A stretch of 64,000 bases of DNA from Bacteroidota bacterium (GTDB taxonomy: Bacteria > Bacteroidota > Bacteroidia > Cytophagales > Cytophagaceae): assembly GCA_023458555.1 (NCBI GenBank), contig JAEWYS010000008.1, positions 422,430-486,429 of the forward strand. Reading direction: 5' to 3'. The notes under the pieces are model-generated. The model saw nothing but the letters and a program-made list of their open reading frames with translations, searched no databases and had not been told where the DNA came from. The position numbers were made by a program, and so were the translations under genes. Shown here one piece after another: positions 1 through 7,539 of the stretch. Each line of letters begins with the position of its first letter. Position 1 is the stretch's first letter.

Positions 1-300
1 AGCATCCATTGCTTTTAACGGATAATGAAAAAACTTTCTTTTATAGTAAATCCGGGTAAGGCGATCAACCATATCGTAGTCCTGCCCGGCAACTTCAAGC
101 CATAACCTGTTTACTCTGGTATCACTGCTAAAAAAACGATGAGGTCCGAGATCCACCCGCTGATTCCATAACTCAATAGTTTTGGCAAGTCCGCCAACAC
201 TGTTACCTGCTTCATACAAATCTACCTGCGGATTCTCTTTGGAGATCTCGTATGCGGCTGTTATGCCTGCCGGGCCAGCCCCAATCACTGCTATTCTCAT
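1..300 (-). CDS. FAD/NAD(P)-dependent oxidoreductase, amine-oxidase/UDP-galactopyranose-mutase-like (N-terminal 100 residues)
   Basis: The minus strand is open from an ATG at 298-300 to the window edge, so only the first 100 codons are present. The N-terminus is a Rossmann dinucleotide-binding fold: a short beta strand followed by GAGPAG at residues 7-12, then an acidic residue ending strand 2 and a GGLAKT motif near residue 37. The GPHRFF stretch that follows is typical of the protoporphyrinogen oxidase/UDP-galactopyranose mutase branch of FAD amine-oxidase folds, which often act in surface polysaccharide synthesis. The substrate cannot be told from this fragment. It is divergent from trmB across about 112 bp. 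Confidence 0.75.
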   Translation of the reverse strand, partial: MRIAVIGAGPAGITAAYEISKENPQVDLYEAGNSVGGLAKTIELWNQRVDLGPHRFFSSDTRVNRLWLEVAGQDYDMVDRLTRIYYKRKFFHYPLKAMDA

Positions 301-363
301 TCGGTGTCTAAAAGGAAATAAGAATCAAAAATATAAAACATCCTGCAATTTGAAAGTTAATTT

Positions 364-395
364 TTGACTGCTTTTGGCAATAAATACTATTTTTG
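364..395 (+). promoter_or_regulatory. Bacteroidota-type promoter upstream of trmB
   Basis: A perfect TAnnTTTG minus-7 element (TATTTTTG, 388-395) has a TTG at 364-366 as candidate minus-33 element, with 21 bp between them. It lies 17 bp before the ATG at 413. This argues against the longer frame that would begin at TTG 374, inside the promoter. Confidence 0.5.
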
Positions 396-412
396 CCGAA
401 AAACTGATAAGC

Positions 413-1093
413 ATGGCCCGGAAGAAGCTGATACGATTTGCAGAAAATGACCAGAGTGAGAATGTTATTCAACCAGGCAAAGAGCTATTTACCAGTATCA
501 AGGGAAACTGGAAATCGTTTTTCAAAAACTCCGGTCCGGTCGTACTTGAGATAGGTTGCGGAAGGGCTGAGTATACAACGGGTATGGCAAAGTTATTTCC
601 GGAAAAAAATTTTGTGGGAATCGACCTGAAAGGGGGGAGAATATGGAAGGGGAGCTCCGTTTCAAAAGAACTGAACCTGTCAAACACTGCGTTTTTGCGT
701 ATTATGATCCAGAATATTCAGGATTTTTTTGCTCCCGGAGAAGCAGATGAAGCCTGGATTACTTTTCCGGATCCGAGGCCTAAAGAAGGAGATGAGAAGC
801 TGCGCTTAACCAGTCCGAGATATCTTCAGATGTATCAGAGCATTCTGAAGCCGGGCAGCTGGGTTCATTTAAAAACCGACAACGAAGGACTTTATCAGTA
901 CACACTTGAGTTACTCGAAGATAATTCTGAGTTTATGCAATCAGGTGTCATCCGCATCAGTGATCTTGAGCATACCAGTGATCTGTATAACTCATCTATG
1001 CGTGAGCTGGCTTTTGATATCAAAACAACCTACGAAAAGAAGTATCTGACAAAAGGCGAGAAAATAAAGTTTTTGCGATTCCGTCTGTATTAG
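413..1093 (+). CDS. trmB: tRNA (guanine-N7-)-methyltransferase
   Basis: This 226-residue protein is the SAM-dependent enzyme that methylates G46 in the tRNA variable loop. Motif I, LEIGCG, lies at residues 45-50 and is followed by the acidic GID motif for the SAM ribose. The family signature FPDPRPK starts at residue 118, and a K-T-D-N motif occupies the usual TrmB position further on. Length and motif order match the family. I chose ATG 413 over the in-frame TTG at 374 because a good minus-7 element lies between them. The gene is convergent with pfkB and shares a hairpin terminator with it. Confidence 0.92.
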   Translation: MARKKLIRFAENDQSENVIQPGKELFTSIKGNWKSFFKNSGPVVLEIGCGRAEYTTGMAKLFPEKNFVGIDLKGGRIWKGSSVSKELNLSNTAFLRIMIQNIQDFFAPGEADEAWITFPDPRPKEGDEKLRLTSPRYLQMYQSILKPGSWVHLKTDNEGLYQYTLELLEDNSEFMQSGVIRISDLEHTSDLYNSSMRELAFDIKTTYEKKYLTKGEKIKFLRFRLY

Positions 1094-1109
1094 AAAATAT
1101 AGATATTAA

Positions 1110-1145
1110 AAAGTCCAGCCTCTTAGTGACCGGACTTTATTTTAT
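1110..1145. terminator. Bidirectional hairpin between trmB and pfkB
   Basis: AAAGTCC (1110-1116) pairs with GGACTTT (1132-1138) across a 15-nt loop. T-rich tracts flank it on both strands, as expected for a terminator shared by two convergent genes. The stem is only 7 bp. Confidence 0.55.
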
Positions 1146-2080
1146 CTTTTTCTTGATATCCAGGCAAAGAGACGTGCCACATCTTCCGGCTTGCATAATT
1201 CCGTTCCGGAATTCATCGTTGCTGCCGTACCACAGGCAACTCCGTACTGCAATGCTTCCTGCAAAGACTTACCCTGTGATATTGTATAGATAATACCTGC
1301 AACCATGCTGTCTCCGGCTCCGACTGTGCTTCTTTTTTCAACCGACGGAGCCGCTACGTGATGAATTCCTCCGTCTTTTGAGGCAAGTATCGCTCCCGCA
1401 GCCCCCAAGGAAACGATCAGCACTTCGATCTTTTTGGTGCGGATTACTTCTTCTATGGCCGCTTCCTGCTCTTCTATATTCGATAGTTTCTGCTCTACCA
1501 GCTGCCCCAGCTCATTGATATTTGGCTTTAGCAGATAGATTCCTTCTTCCACTGCCGCTTTCAGGGCATCTCCCGATGTATCTACCACCAGACGGGTATC
1601 ATTTTGCCTTGCTTTTCTGGACAAGCGGGCATAAAAGTCAACCGGTACACCTGTGGGCATGCTGCCGCTGGCCACCAGATAATCAATTTTCAGAGAAGGA
1701 TCAGTAATTCGATCCAGGCACCCCTGCCACTCTTTCTCTTTTAGCTCAGGACCCGGCATGCCAAAACGAAACTGACGATTGTTTTCTTTTTCTACCACAA
1801 TAAAGTTTTCCCGCGTCCAGCCTTCGATTTCCAGCGCCACCTGATTGATCTTTTCCATCTCAAGCAATTCATACATCAACGTTCCGATCGGACCTCCTTT
1901 GAGATAGACCGCCACTGTATCGCCGCCAAGTTTGCGGATAGCTCTGGACACATTTATTCCTCCGCCTCCCGGTTCGAACGCAGGCTCGGCACAACGCAGC
2001 TTTTTTTCTGCTATTACCTGAGCTATTGATGTGCTTTTATCGACTGCCGGATTAAGAGTTAGGGTATAGATTCTTTTCAT
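1142..2080 (-). CDS. pfkB: 6-phosphofructokinase, PfkB family
   Basis: This 312-residue ribokinase-fold sugar kinase closely follows E. coli PfkB from memory, including the N-terminal RIYTLTLNP, the EPGGGGINVSRAI substrate loop, the VVDTSG segment and the KPN motif. The C-terminal STVGAGDS motif contains the anion hole and catalytic Asp. The predicted reaction is ATP-dependent phosphorylation of fructose 6-phosphate in glycolysis. A 1-phosphofructokinase or tagatose-6-phosphate kinase activity is possible for this family. It lies 31 bp after the TrpF-like gene on the same strand, so the two are probably co-transcribed. Confidence 0.88.
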   Translation of the reverse strand: MKRIYTLTLNPAVDKSTSIAQVIAEKKLRCAEPAFEPGGGGINVSRAIRKLGGDTVAVYLKGGPIGTLMYELLEMEKINQVALEIEGWTRENFIVVEKENNRQFRFGMPGPELKEKEWQGCLDRITDPSLKIDYLVASGSMPTGVPVDFYARLSRKARQNDTRLVVDTSGDALKAAVEEGIYLLKPNINELGQLVEQKLSNIEEQEAAIEEVIRTKKIEVLIVSLGAAGAILASKDGGIHHVAAPSVEKRSTVGAGDSMVAGIIYTISQGKSLQEALQYGVACGTAATMNSGTELCKPEDVARLFAWISRKR

Positions 2081-2111
2081 TTGCCGGGGTTTAGTATATT
2101 ACAACAAAAAA

Positions 2112-2729
2112 TCACTCATTTTCGAGTTCTTCCAGTATTTCAGCCAGTTCATCAAAATTTTTAAGTCCGGGTTTTATTTCATCTCCTCCTTTAAGAGCGA
2201 TGGCCGCCGGATTTATATAATCCTCAATAAAGGATAATCTTTCTTTTTCAATACCAATACCCAAAATAACGGGATACTGAGATGCCCAGCGTTTCAGGTT
2301 TATCTCCAGCGCCTCTATTGAATCCATTTCATCACTTTCCAGAAGAAAAAAAGAAACGAAAGCCCCGAGTGTTTCCAGCAATTGATCTACGGTTTCTTCC
2401 TGACCACTTCTGAGATCAATCCGGACAATAGCCGGTCTGTTAAGCCGCGCCAGTTCTTCCGCCATCACTGCAGATGGTAACTGAACATAATCAAGATTTA
2501 ATTCTTCAGCAAGGTAATTGATATTGTCTACATTAATGACCGAAAACTCTCCGACCACATTAATTCCATGCACCCAGTTCACTATTTCCCGCACCGAGCT
2601 CAGCTCAATAAAGCGGGGATGATTTGTATCCAGGTGAAAACCGATCATGTCGACGCCCATGCCCGCACAATATCTTGCATCACTGAGATTATTGACTTCG
2701 CTTACCTTGACCTTTAATTTCAATCCCAT
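2112..2729 (-). CDS. TrpF-like (phosphoribosylanthranilate isomerase-like) TIM-barrel protein, probably not catalytic as TrpF
   Basis: The 205 residues follow the TrpF plan: a KVKVSEV strand, a NLSDARYCAGMGVDMIGF segment matching the usual N-terminal alpha/beta unit, and a C-terminal GGDEIKPG that resembles the phosphate-binding and PGxK region. The two TrpF catalytic residues look replaced. The KxCG cysteine is a serine (KVSE), and the aspartate of the later strand appears as Glu (FFLLESDE). No other trp gene lies nearby; the neighbour is pfkB. I infer a divergent paralogue of unknown function. A weak but genuine PRAI activity cannot be excluded. Confidence 0.6.
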   Translation of the reverse strand: MGLKLKVKVSEVNNLSDARYCAGMGVDMIGFHLDTNHPRFIELSSVREIVNWVHGINVVGEFSVINVDNINYLAEELNLDYVQLPSAVMAEELARLNRPAIVRIDLRSGQEETVDQLLETLGAFVSFFLLESDEMDSIEALEINLKRWASQYPVILGIGIEKERLSFIEDYINPAAIALKGGDEIKPGLKNFDELAEILEELENE

Positions 2730-2834
2730 TTTATTCCTATTTTTGTAAATAGAGCAAAGAAAACAAATAAAACAGTTATATGTTAAAATTTTCGTTTTTT
2801 TGCGTAATATTTGCTAAATGCTAAATTATATATC

Positions 2835-3149
2835 ATGGCTGTAACACTCACTGACGACACAAATTTTAGTGAATTGCTGAAAGGCAATGAAAAAGTAGTT
2901 GTAAAATATTATGCGGACTGGTGCGGCTCCTGCCGTCTGTTTGCTCCTAAATACAAAAGAATTTCCAATGAAGATCGTTTTAATGCCATTACCTTTCTTG
3001 ATATAAATGCCGAGCATAATCCGGAGGCACGCAAGTTGGGCAATGTCAATAATCTGCCGACATTTGCGATTTTCAAAAACGGAGAGCTGGTGGAATCTGT
3101 ATGTACATCCAGGGAAGACGCTCTTCTTGAATTAATTGAAAAGTTGTAA
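2835..3149 (+). CDS. Thioredoxin-family protein
   Basis: This 104-residue cytoplasmic thioredoxin fold carries the redox motif WCGSC after the YYADWC strand and the cis-proline segment NLPTF. It has no signal peptide, so it should act as a cytosolic disulfide reductase or co-chaperone. The ATG at 2835 is preferred over upstream in-frame codons because the sequence from MAVTL aligns with the fold. A near-consensus minus-7 (TAATATTTG, one base too long) lies just upstream. The following 80-residue gene starts 24 bp later and is probably in the same transcript. Confidence 0.85.
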   Translation: MAVTLTDDTNFSELLKGNEKVVVKYYADWCGSCRLFAPKYKRISNEDRFNAITFLDINAEHNPEARKLGNVNNLPTFAIFKNGELVESVCTSREDALLELIEKL

Positions 3150-3173
3150 CAATCCGAAACCAAGCAGAAAAAA

Positions 3174-3416
3174 ATGAAAATTCCCGCAATAAAGAAACTG
3201 GTTGAAACATATACCAAAATAGAGCTGCTGACCGCCGAAAGTGCTATTTCCGAAGGGAAAAGCCCTGAGATTGATGTCGAGGGAGAGGATGAAGGAGAAC
3301 AGCTGACCCACGTAATCGCTGCCGCATGGATTCTGCAGGAGATGAATAGTAAAAACATGGACTTCAAGACGGCATTACGTGAATACACCCAAAAAGTAAG
3401 AAATTCCATAAGTTAA
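3174..3416 (+). CDS. Small conserved acidic protein (DUF6952-like)
   Basis: This 80-residue soluble protein starts MKIPAIKKLVETY and has an acidic centre (EVEGEDEGEQ) and a helical C-terminus ending in EYTQKVRNSI. I recall this pattern as a small Bacteroidota-specific family found next to thioredoxin genes, which fits this position. No catalytic motif or metal site is visible. The function is unknown. It sits between the thioredoxin gene and mnmA, with 24 bp and 8 bp gaps, so all three are probably one operon. Confidence 0.7.
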   Translation: MKIPAIKKLVETYTKIELLTAESAISEGKSPEIDVEGEDEGEQLTHVIAAAWILQEMNSKNMDFKTALREYTQKVRNSIS

Positions 3417-3424
3417 CATCCACA

Positions 3425-4537
3425 ATGAGTAAAAAAGGAAGGGTTCTGGTCGCTATGAGTGGGGGAATCGACAGCTCCGTAGCTGCGGTTATGCTTCACG
3501 AGCAGGGGTATGAGGTGATCGGAATGACCATGAAAACCTGGGATTATGCATCTTCCGGAGGCTCCAAAAAAGAAACCGGATGCTGTAGCCTCGATTCTAT
3601 AAATGATGCCCGAAATATAGCGGTAACTCTTGGTTTTCCGCATTATATTCTTGATATACGTTCCGAGTTCGGTGATTATGTAATTGATCACTTTACCGGA
3701 GAATACCTGAACGGACGTACTCCCAATCCCTGCGTGCTATGCAATACCCATATCAAATGGGATGCTCTGCTTCGCAGAGCAGATAAGCTGGGCTGCGACT
3801 TTATTGCCACCGGCCACTATGCCAATCTGAGACTGGAAAACAACCGGTATGTAATATCCAAAGGCATTGATGAAAACAAAGACCAGTCATATGCTTTGTG
3901 GGGTATAAGTCAGGAGAGTCTCAGCAGAACTATTTTTCCGCTGGGTAATCTCCGAAAAACAAGAATCCGTGAGATGGCTGCAGAGATGGGATTCATGGAG
4001 CTGGTAACCAAATCAGAATCCTATGAAATATGCTTTGTGCCGGATAATGACTACAGAGGCTTTCTGAAAAGGCGGCTTCCCAATCTCGAAGATGATGTCA
4101 GGGGCGGGGAGTATGTGCTGGAAGATGGCACTGTAGTGGGTAAGCATGAAGGATATCCTTTTTACACCATTGGTCAGCGCAAAGGCCTGGGAGTTGCTCT
4201 CGGGTATCCGGTATTCGTTTCAGAAATCCGTAAGGAAGCTAACCAGGTTGTTCTGTCTCAGGAAAACGGACTTTATAAGGATGCGATGTGGGTAAACAAG
4301 CTTACCATGGGTAAATATGCCGATCTGATCGGCAAGCCAACCGAAACAATTACCAAGGTCCGGTACAATGACGCCGGCACTCCGGCGCTAATTGAGCAAA
4401 TAGGTGAAGGAATGAAAGTGCACTTCCATCAGCCGGTAAAGGCTATCGCTCCTGGTCAGGCTGCCGTATTTTACGAAGGCAATGATGTAATAGGGGGTGG
4501 CTGGATTGCTTCAAGTTTTAATCAGGACAATGAATAA
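3425..4537 (+). CDS. mnmA: tRNA-specific 2-thiouridylase
   Basis: This 370-residue enzyme performs 2-thiolation of the wobble uridine in tRNA(Lys/Glu/Gln), using ATP and a persulfide sulfur donor. The PP-loop SGGIDSS near residue 12 binds ATP. The catalytic cysteine pair is intact: C103 in NPCVLCN and C203 in YEICF. The later GQRKGLG stretch and the C-terminal barrel match the family. It is only 8 bp after the preceding small gene, and its end overlaps the next start (ATGAATAA), suggesting translational coupling. Confidence 0.95.
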   Translation: MSKKGRVLVAMSGGIDSSVAAVMLHEQGYEVIGMTMKTWDYASSGGSKKETGCCSLDSINDARNIAVTLGFPHYILDIRSEFGDYVIDHFTGEYLNGRTPNPCVLCNTHIKWDALLRRADKLGCDFIATGHYANLRLENNRYVISKGIDENKDQSYALWGISQESLSRTIFPLGNLRKTRIREMAAEMGFMELVTKSESYEICFVPDNDYRGFLKRRLPNLEDDVRGGEYVLEDGTVVGKHEGYPFYTIGQRKGLGVALGYPVFVSEIRKEANQVVLSQENGLYKDAMWVNKLTMGKYADLIGKPTETITKVRYNDAGTPALIEQIGEGMKVHFHQPVKAIAPGQAAVFYEGNDVIGGGWIASSFNQDNE

Positions 4538-5195
4538 ATATATACTTTTTCTGACCGGGATATGCCTTTTTGCCTGCAATAAGCAGGATTCTGTGAAACC
4601 TTCTACAGGGTACGATTACTACCCATTGCAGGTATCTTCCTACAATGTCTACAAAGTATCAGGCCGCATAAAAAATGCTCTGCAGGATTCATTGTTTTCT
4701 TATGAAATGCTGGAGTTAACCTCCAAAAGCTATACAGAAGGAGAGCAGCAGATATATGTTCTCGAAAAATTTATCCGCGCGTCTTCCGAAGATGCGTGGC
4801 CGGATACACCGGATACTGTACAATCGGTTCGGCTTGCAAATAACCAGTTAATACATACTGTAAACAACAAAGCAGTTGTAAAGCTGGTTTTCCCGCCCAA
4901 AGAAGGCAAGCGCTGGAACAGTAATTCCTTCAACACTGATCCGGACGTTTTTTATACCATGAAAAACATAAATAAGGAATATACTCTGAACAATCAATCC
5001 TATCCGTCTGCTATTGTCGTAGAACAGGCAATGGATACAACTAATCGCATACAAAGGAACAAACAATTTGAAGTGTATGCCCATAACACAGGTTTAATTT
5101 ATGCCTATTCAGAAATACTTTCACTAGATTTTTCATCCGGAGATACCACAAGTGTTAACTTTTATACCAGGGAATATTTATACAGCTCTCGCTAA
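4530..5195 (+). CDS. Predicted lipoprotein of unknown function
   Basis: The ATG at 4530 overlaps the mnmA stop by 8 bp. It gives a 221-residue protein with a lipoprotein signal: Lys in the n-region, a hydrophobic core and a LFAC lipobox with Cys near residue 15. The remainder is a mostly beta, soluble domain rich in Tyr, Ser and Thr. I do not recognise a family. An earlier in-frame start inside mnmA would spoil the signal peptide, so I rejected it. It overlaps the downstream subtilase gene by up to 44 bp. Confidence 0.7.
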   Translation: MNKYILFLTGICLFACNKQDSVKPSTGYDYYPLQVSSYNVYKVSGRIKNALQDSLFSYEMLELTSKSYTEGEQQIYVLEKFIRASSEDAWPDTPDTVQSVRLANNQLIHTVNNKAVVKLVFPPKEGKRWNSNSFNTDPDVFYTMKNINKEYTLNNQSYPSAIVVEQAMDTTNRIQRNKQFEVYAHNTGLIYAYSEILSLDFSSGDTTSVNFYTREYLYSSR

Positions 5196-6738
5196 TCTGC
5201 TGCTTTTGTTCTGCTTGCCGGCTTTTGCCCAGCAGGAATACATTGTCTATTTTACTGATAAAAAACACAATTCATACACCACAGCCGCTCCTGAAAACTT
5301 TCTTTCGGAAAAAAGTATTCACAGAAGATTACGACAGCATATCCCGGTCACAGAAGAAGATATTCCGGTAAGCAATCTATATCTCGACTCACTCAGGCTT
5401 GAGGGAATCGAGGTAATATACTCCTCCAAATGGCTTAATGCATGCCTCGTACAGGCTTCGTCTGAACAACTATCCCGAATCTCTTCCTGTTCTTTCGTAC
5501 GACATATTGATGCTGCGGATAAGCAATATGGCGGTATATCCCGGCAGGAATCCCGACATACCCTCCAGCCAATATACGACTATGGCACTTCAGAGCAACA
5601 GCTGCAATTGCATCATATCCCCCAAATGCATTCGGAAGGCCTGACCGGTCATGGAATAGTAATTGCGGTTCTGGACGCCGGTTTTAAAAATGCAGACGAA
5701 ATAGGAGCCCTGCAACATTTAGCTGATTCTGACGCAATTCTTGCAACCTATGATTTTCCTTCAAACGAAACTAATGTATACAATGATCATGAGCATGGTA
5801 CCCATGTCCTTTCCATAATGGCAGCCTACGCTCCCGGAACACTTATAGGAGCCGCATTTGAAGCGGCTTATATCCTGTTGCGAACTGAAGATGTCTCCTA
5901 TGAGTCAGGCAAGGAAGAGTTTTACTGGCTTCTTGCGGCAGAATTATCCGATAGCCTGGGAGCAGATATACTATCGAGCTCTCTTGGATACAATACATTT
6001 GACGATCCCGCCCAAAATTATTCCTATGAAGATATGAACGGGGAGACGACACTTATTACATGGGCTGCGGAAAAAGCATTTTCAAAAGGCATGCTCATCG
6101 TAAACAGTGTTGGCAATGAAGGCAATTCTTCCTGGAGATATCTGATCGCTCCGGCCGATGGACACCATGTCCTGGCTGTAGGAGCAGTCAACCGTAACGG
6201 GCAGTTTTACAGCATAAGCAGCCGGGGTCCATCGGCTGATGGCCGGATCAAACCCGATGTGGTAGCTACCGGGCAGGGAACACGGGCTATATCTCCTGCC
6301 GGCAATCTGGTTAGTGTCAACGGGACATCCTACTCAGCTCCTCTGATTAGCGGGTTTGCTGCCAATCTCTGGCAGCATCAGCCTGAATTGACTAATCTCG
6401 AACTTTTACAAAAAATCAAAGAATCCGGCTCACAGGCTGCTAACCCGGATAATAATATGGGGTATGGAATCCCTGTATACAAAAGAACAACGGGCATACA
6501 AGCTTCCGATAAACGGACATTGCTTATCCGCAATCCGGTAACCGATTTTATTTATTTTATCAACCTGCCTTTCAATTCCTTTGCTCTGACTATTACTGAT
6601 CTGAGCGGAAAAAATGTTGTTAATACTACTCTGGCTAATACCCAGCCACTTGATGTCTCAACACTGGCTTCCGGAGCATATATTGTCAGTATAAATAAAG
6701 ACGACACCGTCTTACGCCAAATCATCATAAAAAAATAG
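5152..6738 (+). CDS. Secreted subtilisin-like (S8) serine protease with T9SS sorting domain
   Basis: The predicted protein has 528 residues. A signal peptide (ending PAFAQ) is followed by a propeptide-like region of about 110 residues. The S8 domain has an intact triad: D175 in AVLDAGF, H215 in HEHGTH and S393 in NGTSYSAP; the oxyanion Asn lies in SVGNEGN. The last 75 residues form a type-A Por-secretion-tail domain (IRNPVTD, LSGKNV, LASGAYIV, final KK), so it should cross the outer membrane through the T9SS. The start is uncertain: GTG 5152 is the only usual codon that keeps the whole signal peptide, and it overlaps the lipoprotein gene by 44 bp. Confidence 0.88.
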   Translation: MLTFIPGNIYTALANLLLLFCLPAFAQQEYIVYFTDKKHNSYTTAAPENFLSEKSIHRRLRQHIPVTEEDIPVSNLYLDSLRLEGIEVIYSSKWLNACLVQASSEQLSRISSCSFVRHIDAADKQYGGISRQESRHTLQPIYDYGTSEQQLQLHHIPQMHSEGLTGHGIVIAVLDAGFKNADEIGALQHLADSDAILATYDFPSNETNVYNDHEHGTHVLSIMAAYAPGTLIGAAFEAAYILLRTEDVSYESGKEEFYWLLAAELSDSLGADILSSSLGYNTFDDPAQNYSYEDMNGETTLITWAAEKAFSKGMLIVNSVGNEGNSSWRYLIAPADGHHVLAVGAVNRNGQFYSISSRGPSADGRIKPDVVATGQGTRAISPAGNLVSVNGTSYSAPLISGFAANLWQHQPELTNLELLQKIKESGSQAANPDNNMGYGIPVYKRTTGIQASDKRTLLIRNPVTDFIYFINLPFNSFALTITDLSGKNVVNTTLANTQPLDVSTLASGAYIVSINKDDTVLRQIIIKK

Positions 6739-6819
6739 CCTGTTCCCTGCCTTCTTAAGCAGCGGGAACCATACTATACAGCAAGCTGTTGGGGTATTAG
6801 TCTCTTTCGAAAAACATTC

Positions 6820-7539
6820 ATGCGTCATATTCTGATCTTATTTCTGACAGCAGGTTTCATTGCTATTCAAAGTGGTAGCCATGCTGTTATATCTCAGCTA
6901 CGTACTCCGGTAGTTAGCACAAATACAATAACAGGAAAGATTACAGGTACAAAACTTATTCGGGATCTGCACAACAAACTTCAGGAAGCTGATTCTGAAA
7001 TCCCTTATCCTCTTCTGGAAAAAGGAATGAAAGGCTATCTGAATCTGAAAAATACCGGTAAGATTGCAAAAGATGTGATCACCCTGATCGATATGGAAAA
7101 ACCCGGAACTGAAAAACGAATGTGGGTTATAGATGTGACACAGGCAAAAATTCTAAAACGAACATATGTTGCCCACGGGAAAAATTCGGGAAATAACTAT
7201 GCTACTTCTTTCTCCAACGTAGCCAATTCCTATCAGTCCAGTCTGGGTTTTTATGTGACCGGCCAAACTTATCACGGCAAACACGGATTATCGCTCCGGC
7301 TGGATGGTATGGATACCGGCTTTAATGATAACGCCCGGCAAAGAGCAATTGTACTACACGGAGCCAGTTATGTAAGTGACGATTTTATTAAACAATACGG
7401 ACGGCTTGGAAGGAGCCACGGCTGTCCGGCTGTCCCTGTTTCGGAAAACAAGGAGATTATTGACCTGATAAAAGGCAGAAGTCTGTTATTTATCAGCGGC
7501 AGCTGCAGGAATTATCAGTCCGATTATTTAGCCGGCTGA
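6820..7539 (+). CDS. Exported L,D-transpeptidase-like protein (YkuD_2-type)
   Basis: This 239-residue protein has an N-terminal signal peptide and a catalytic domain typical of the Bacteroidota murein L,D-transpeptidase catalytic-domain family. The key segments are AIVLHGASYVSDDF and the nucleophile motif SHGCPAVP, with conserved His and Cys. The likely role is remodelling or cross-linking peptidoglycan, or attaching proteins to it, in the periplasm; transpeptidase activity has not been shown for most members. Its last 16 bp overlap the end of the convergent sensor-kinase gene. Confidence 0.8.
   Translation: MRHILILFLTAGFIAIQSGSHAVISQLRTPVVSTNTITGKITGTKLIRDLHNKLQEADSEIPYPLLEKGMKGYLNLKNTGKIAKDVITLIDMEKPGTEKRMWVIDVTQAKILKRTYVAHGKNSGNNYATSFSNVANSYQSSLGFYVTGQTYHGKHGLSLRLDGMDTGFNDNARQRAIVLHGASYVSDDFIKQYGRLGRSHGCPAVPVSENKEIIDLIKGRSLLFISGSCRNYQSDYLAG

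Noticed and set aside
374..412. TTG start for trmB adding 13 residues.
   Set aside because: The added stretch covers a consensus minus-7 element, and the family alignment starts near ATG 413.
6742..6769. Hairpin after the secreted protease as an intrinsic terminator.
   Set aside because: The stem (GTTCCC/GGGAAC with a bulge) has no T tract on the plus strand, and the T run on the minus strand is too far away.
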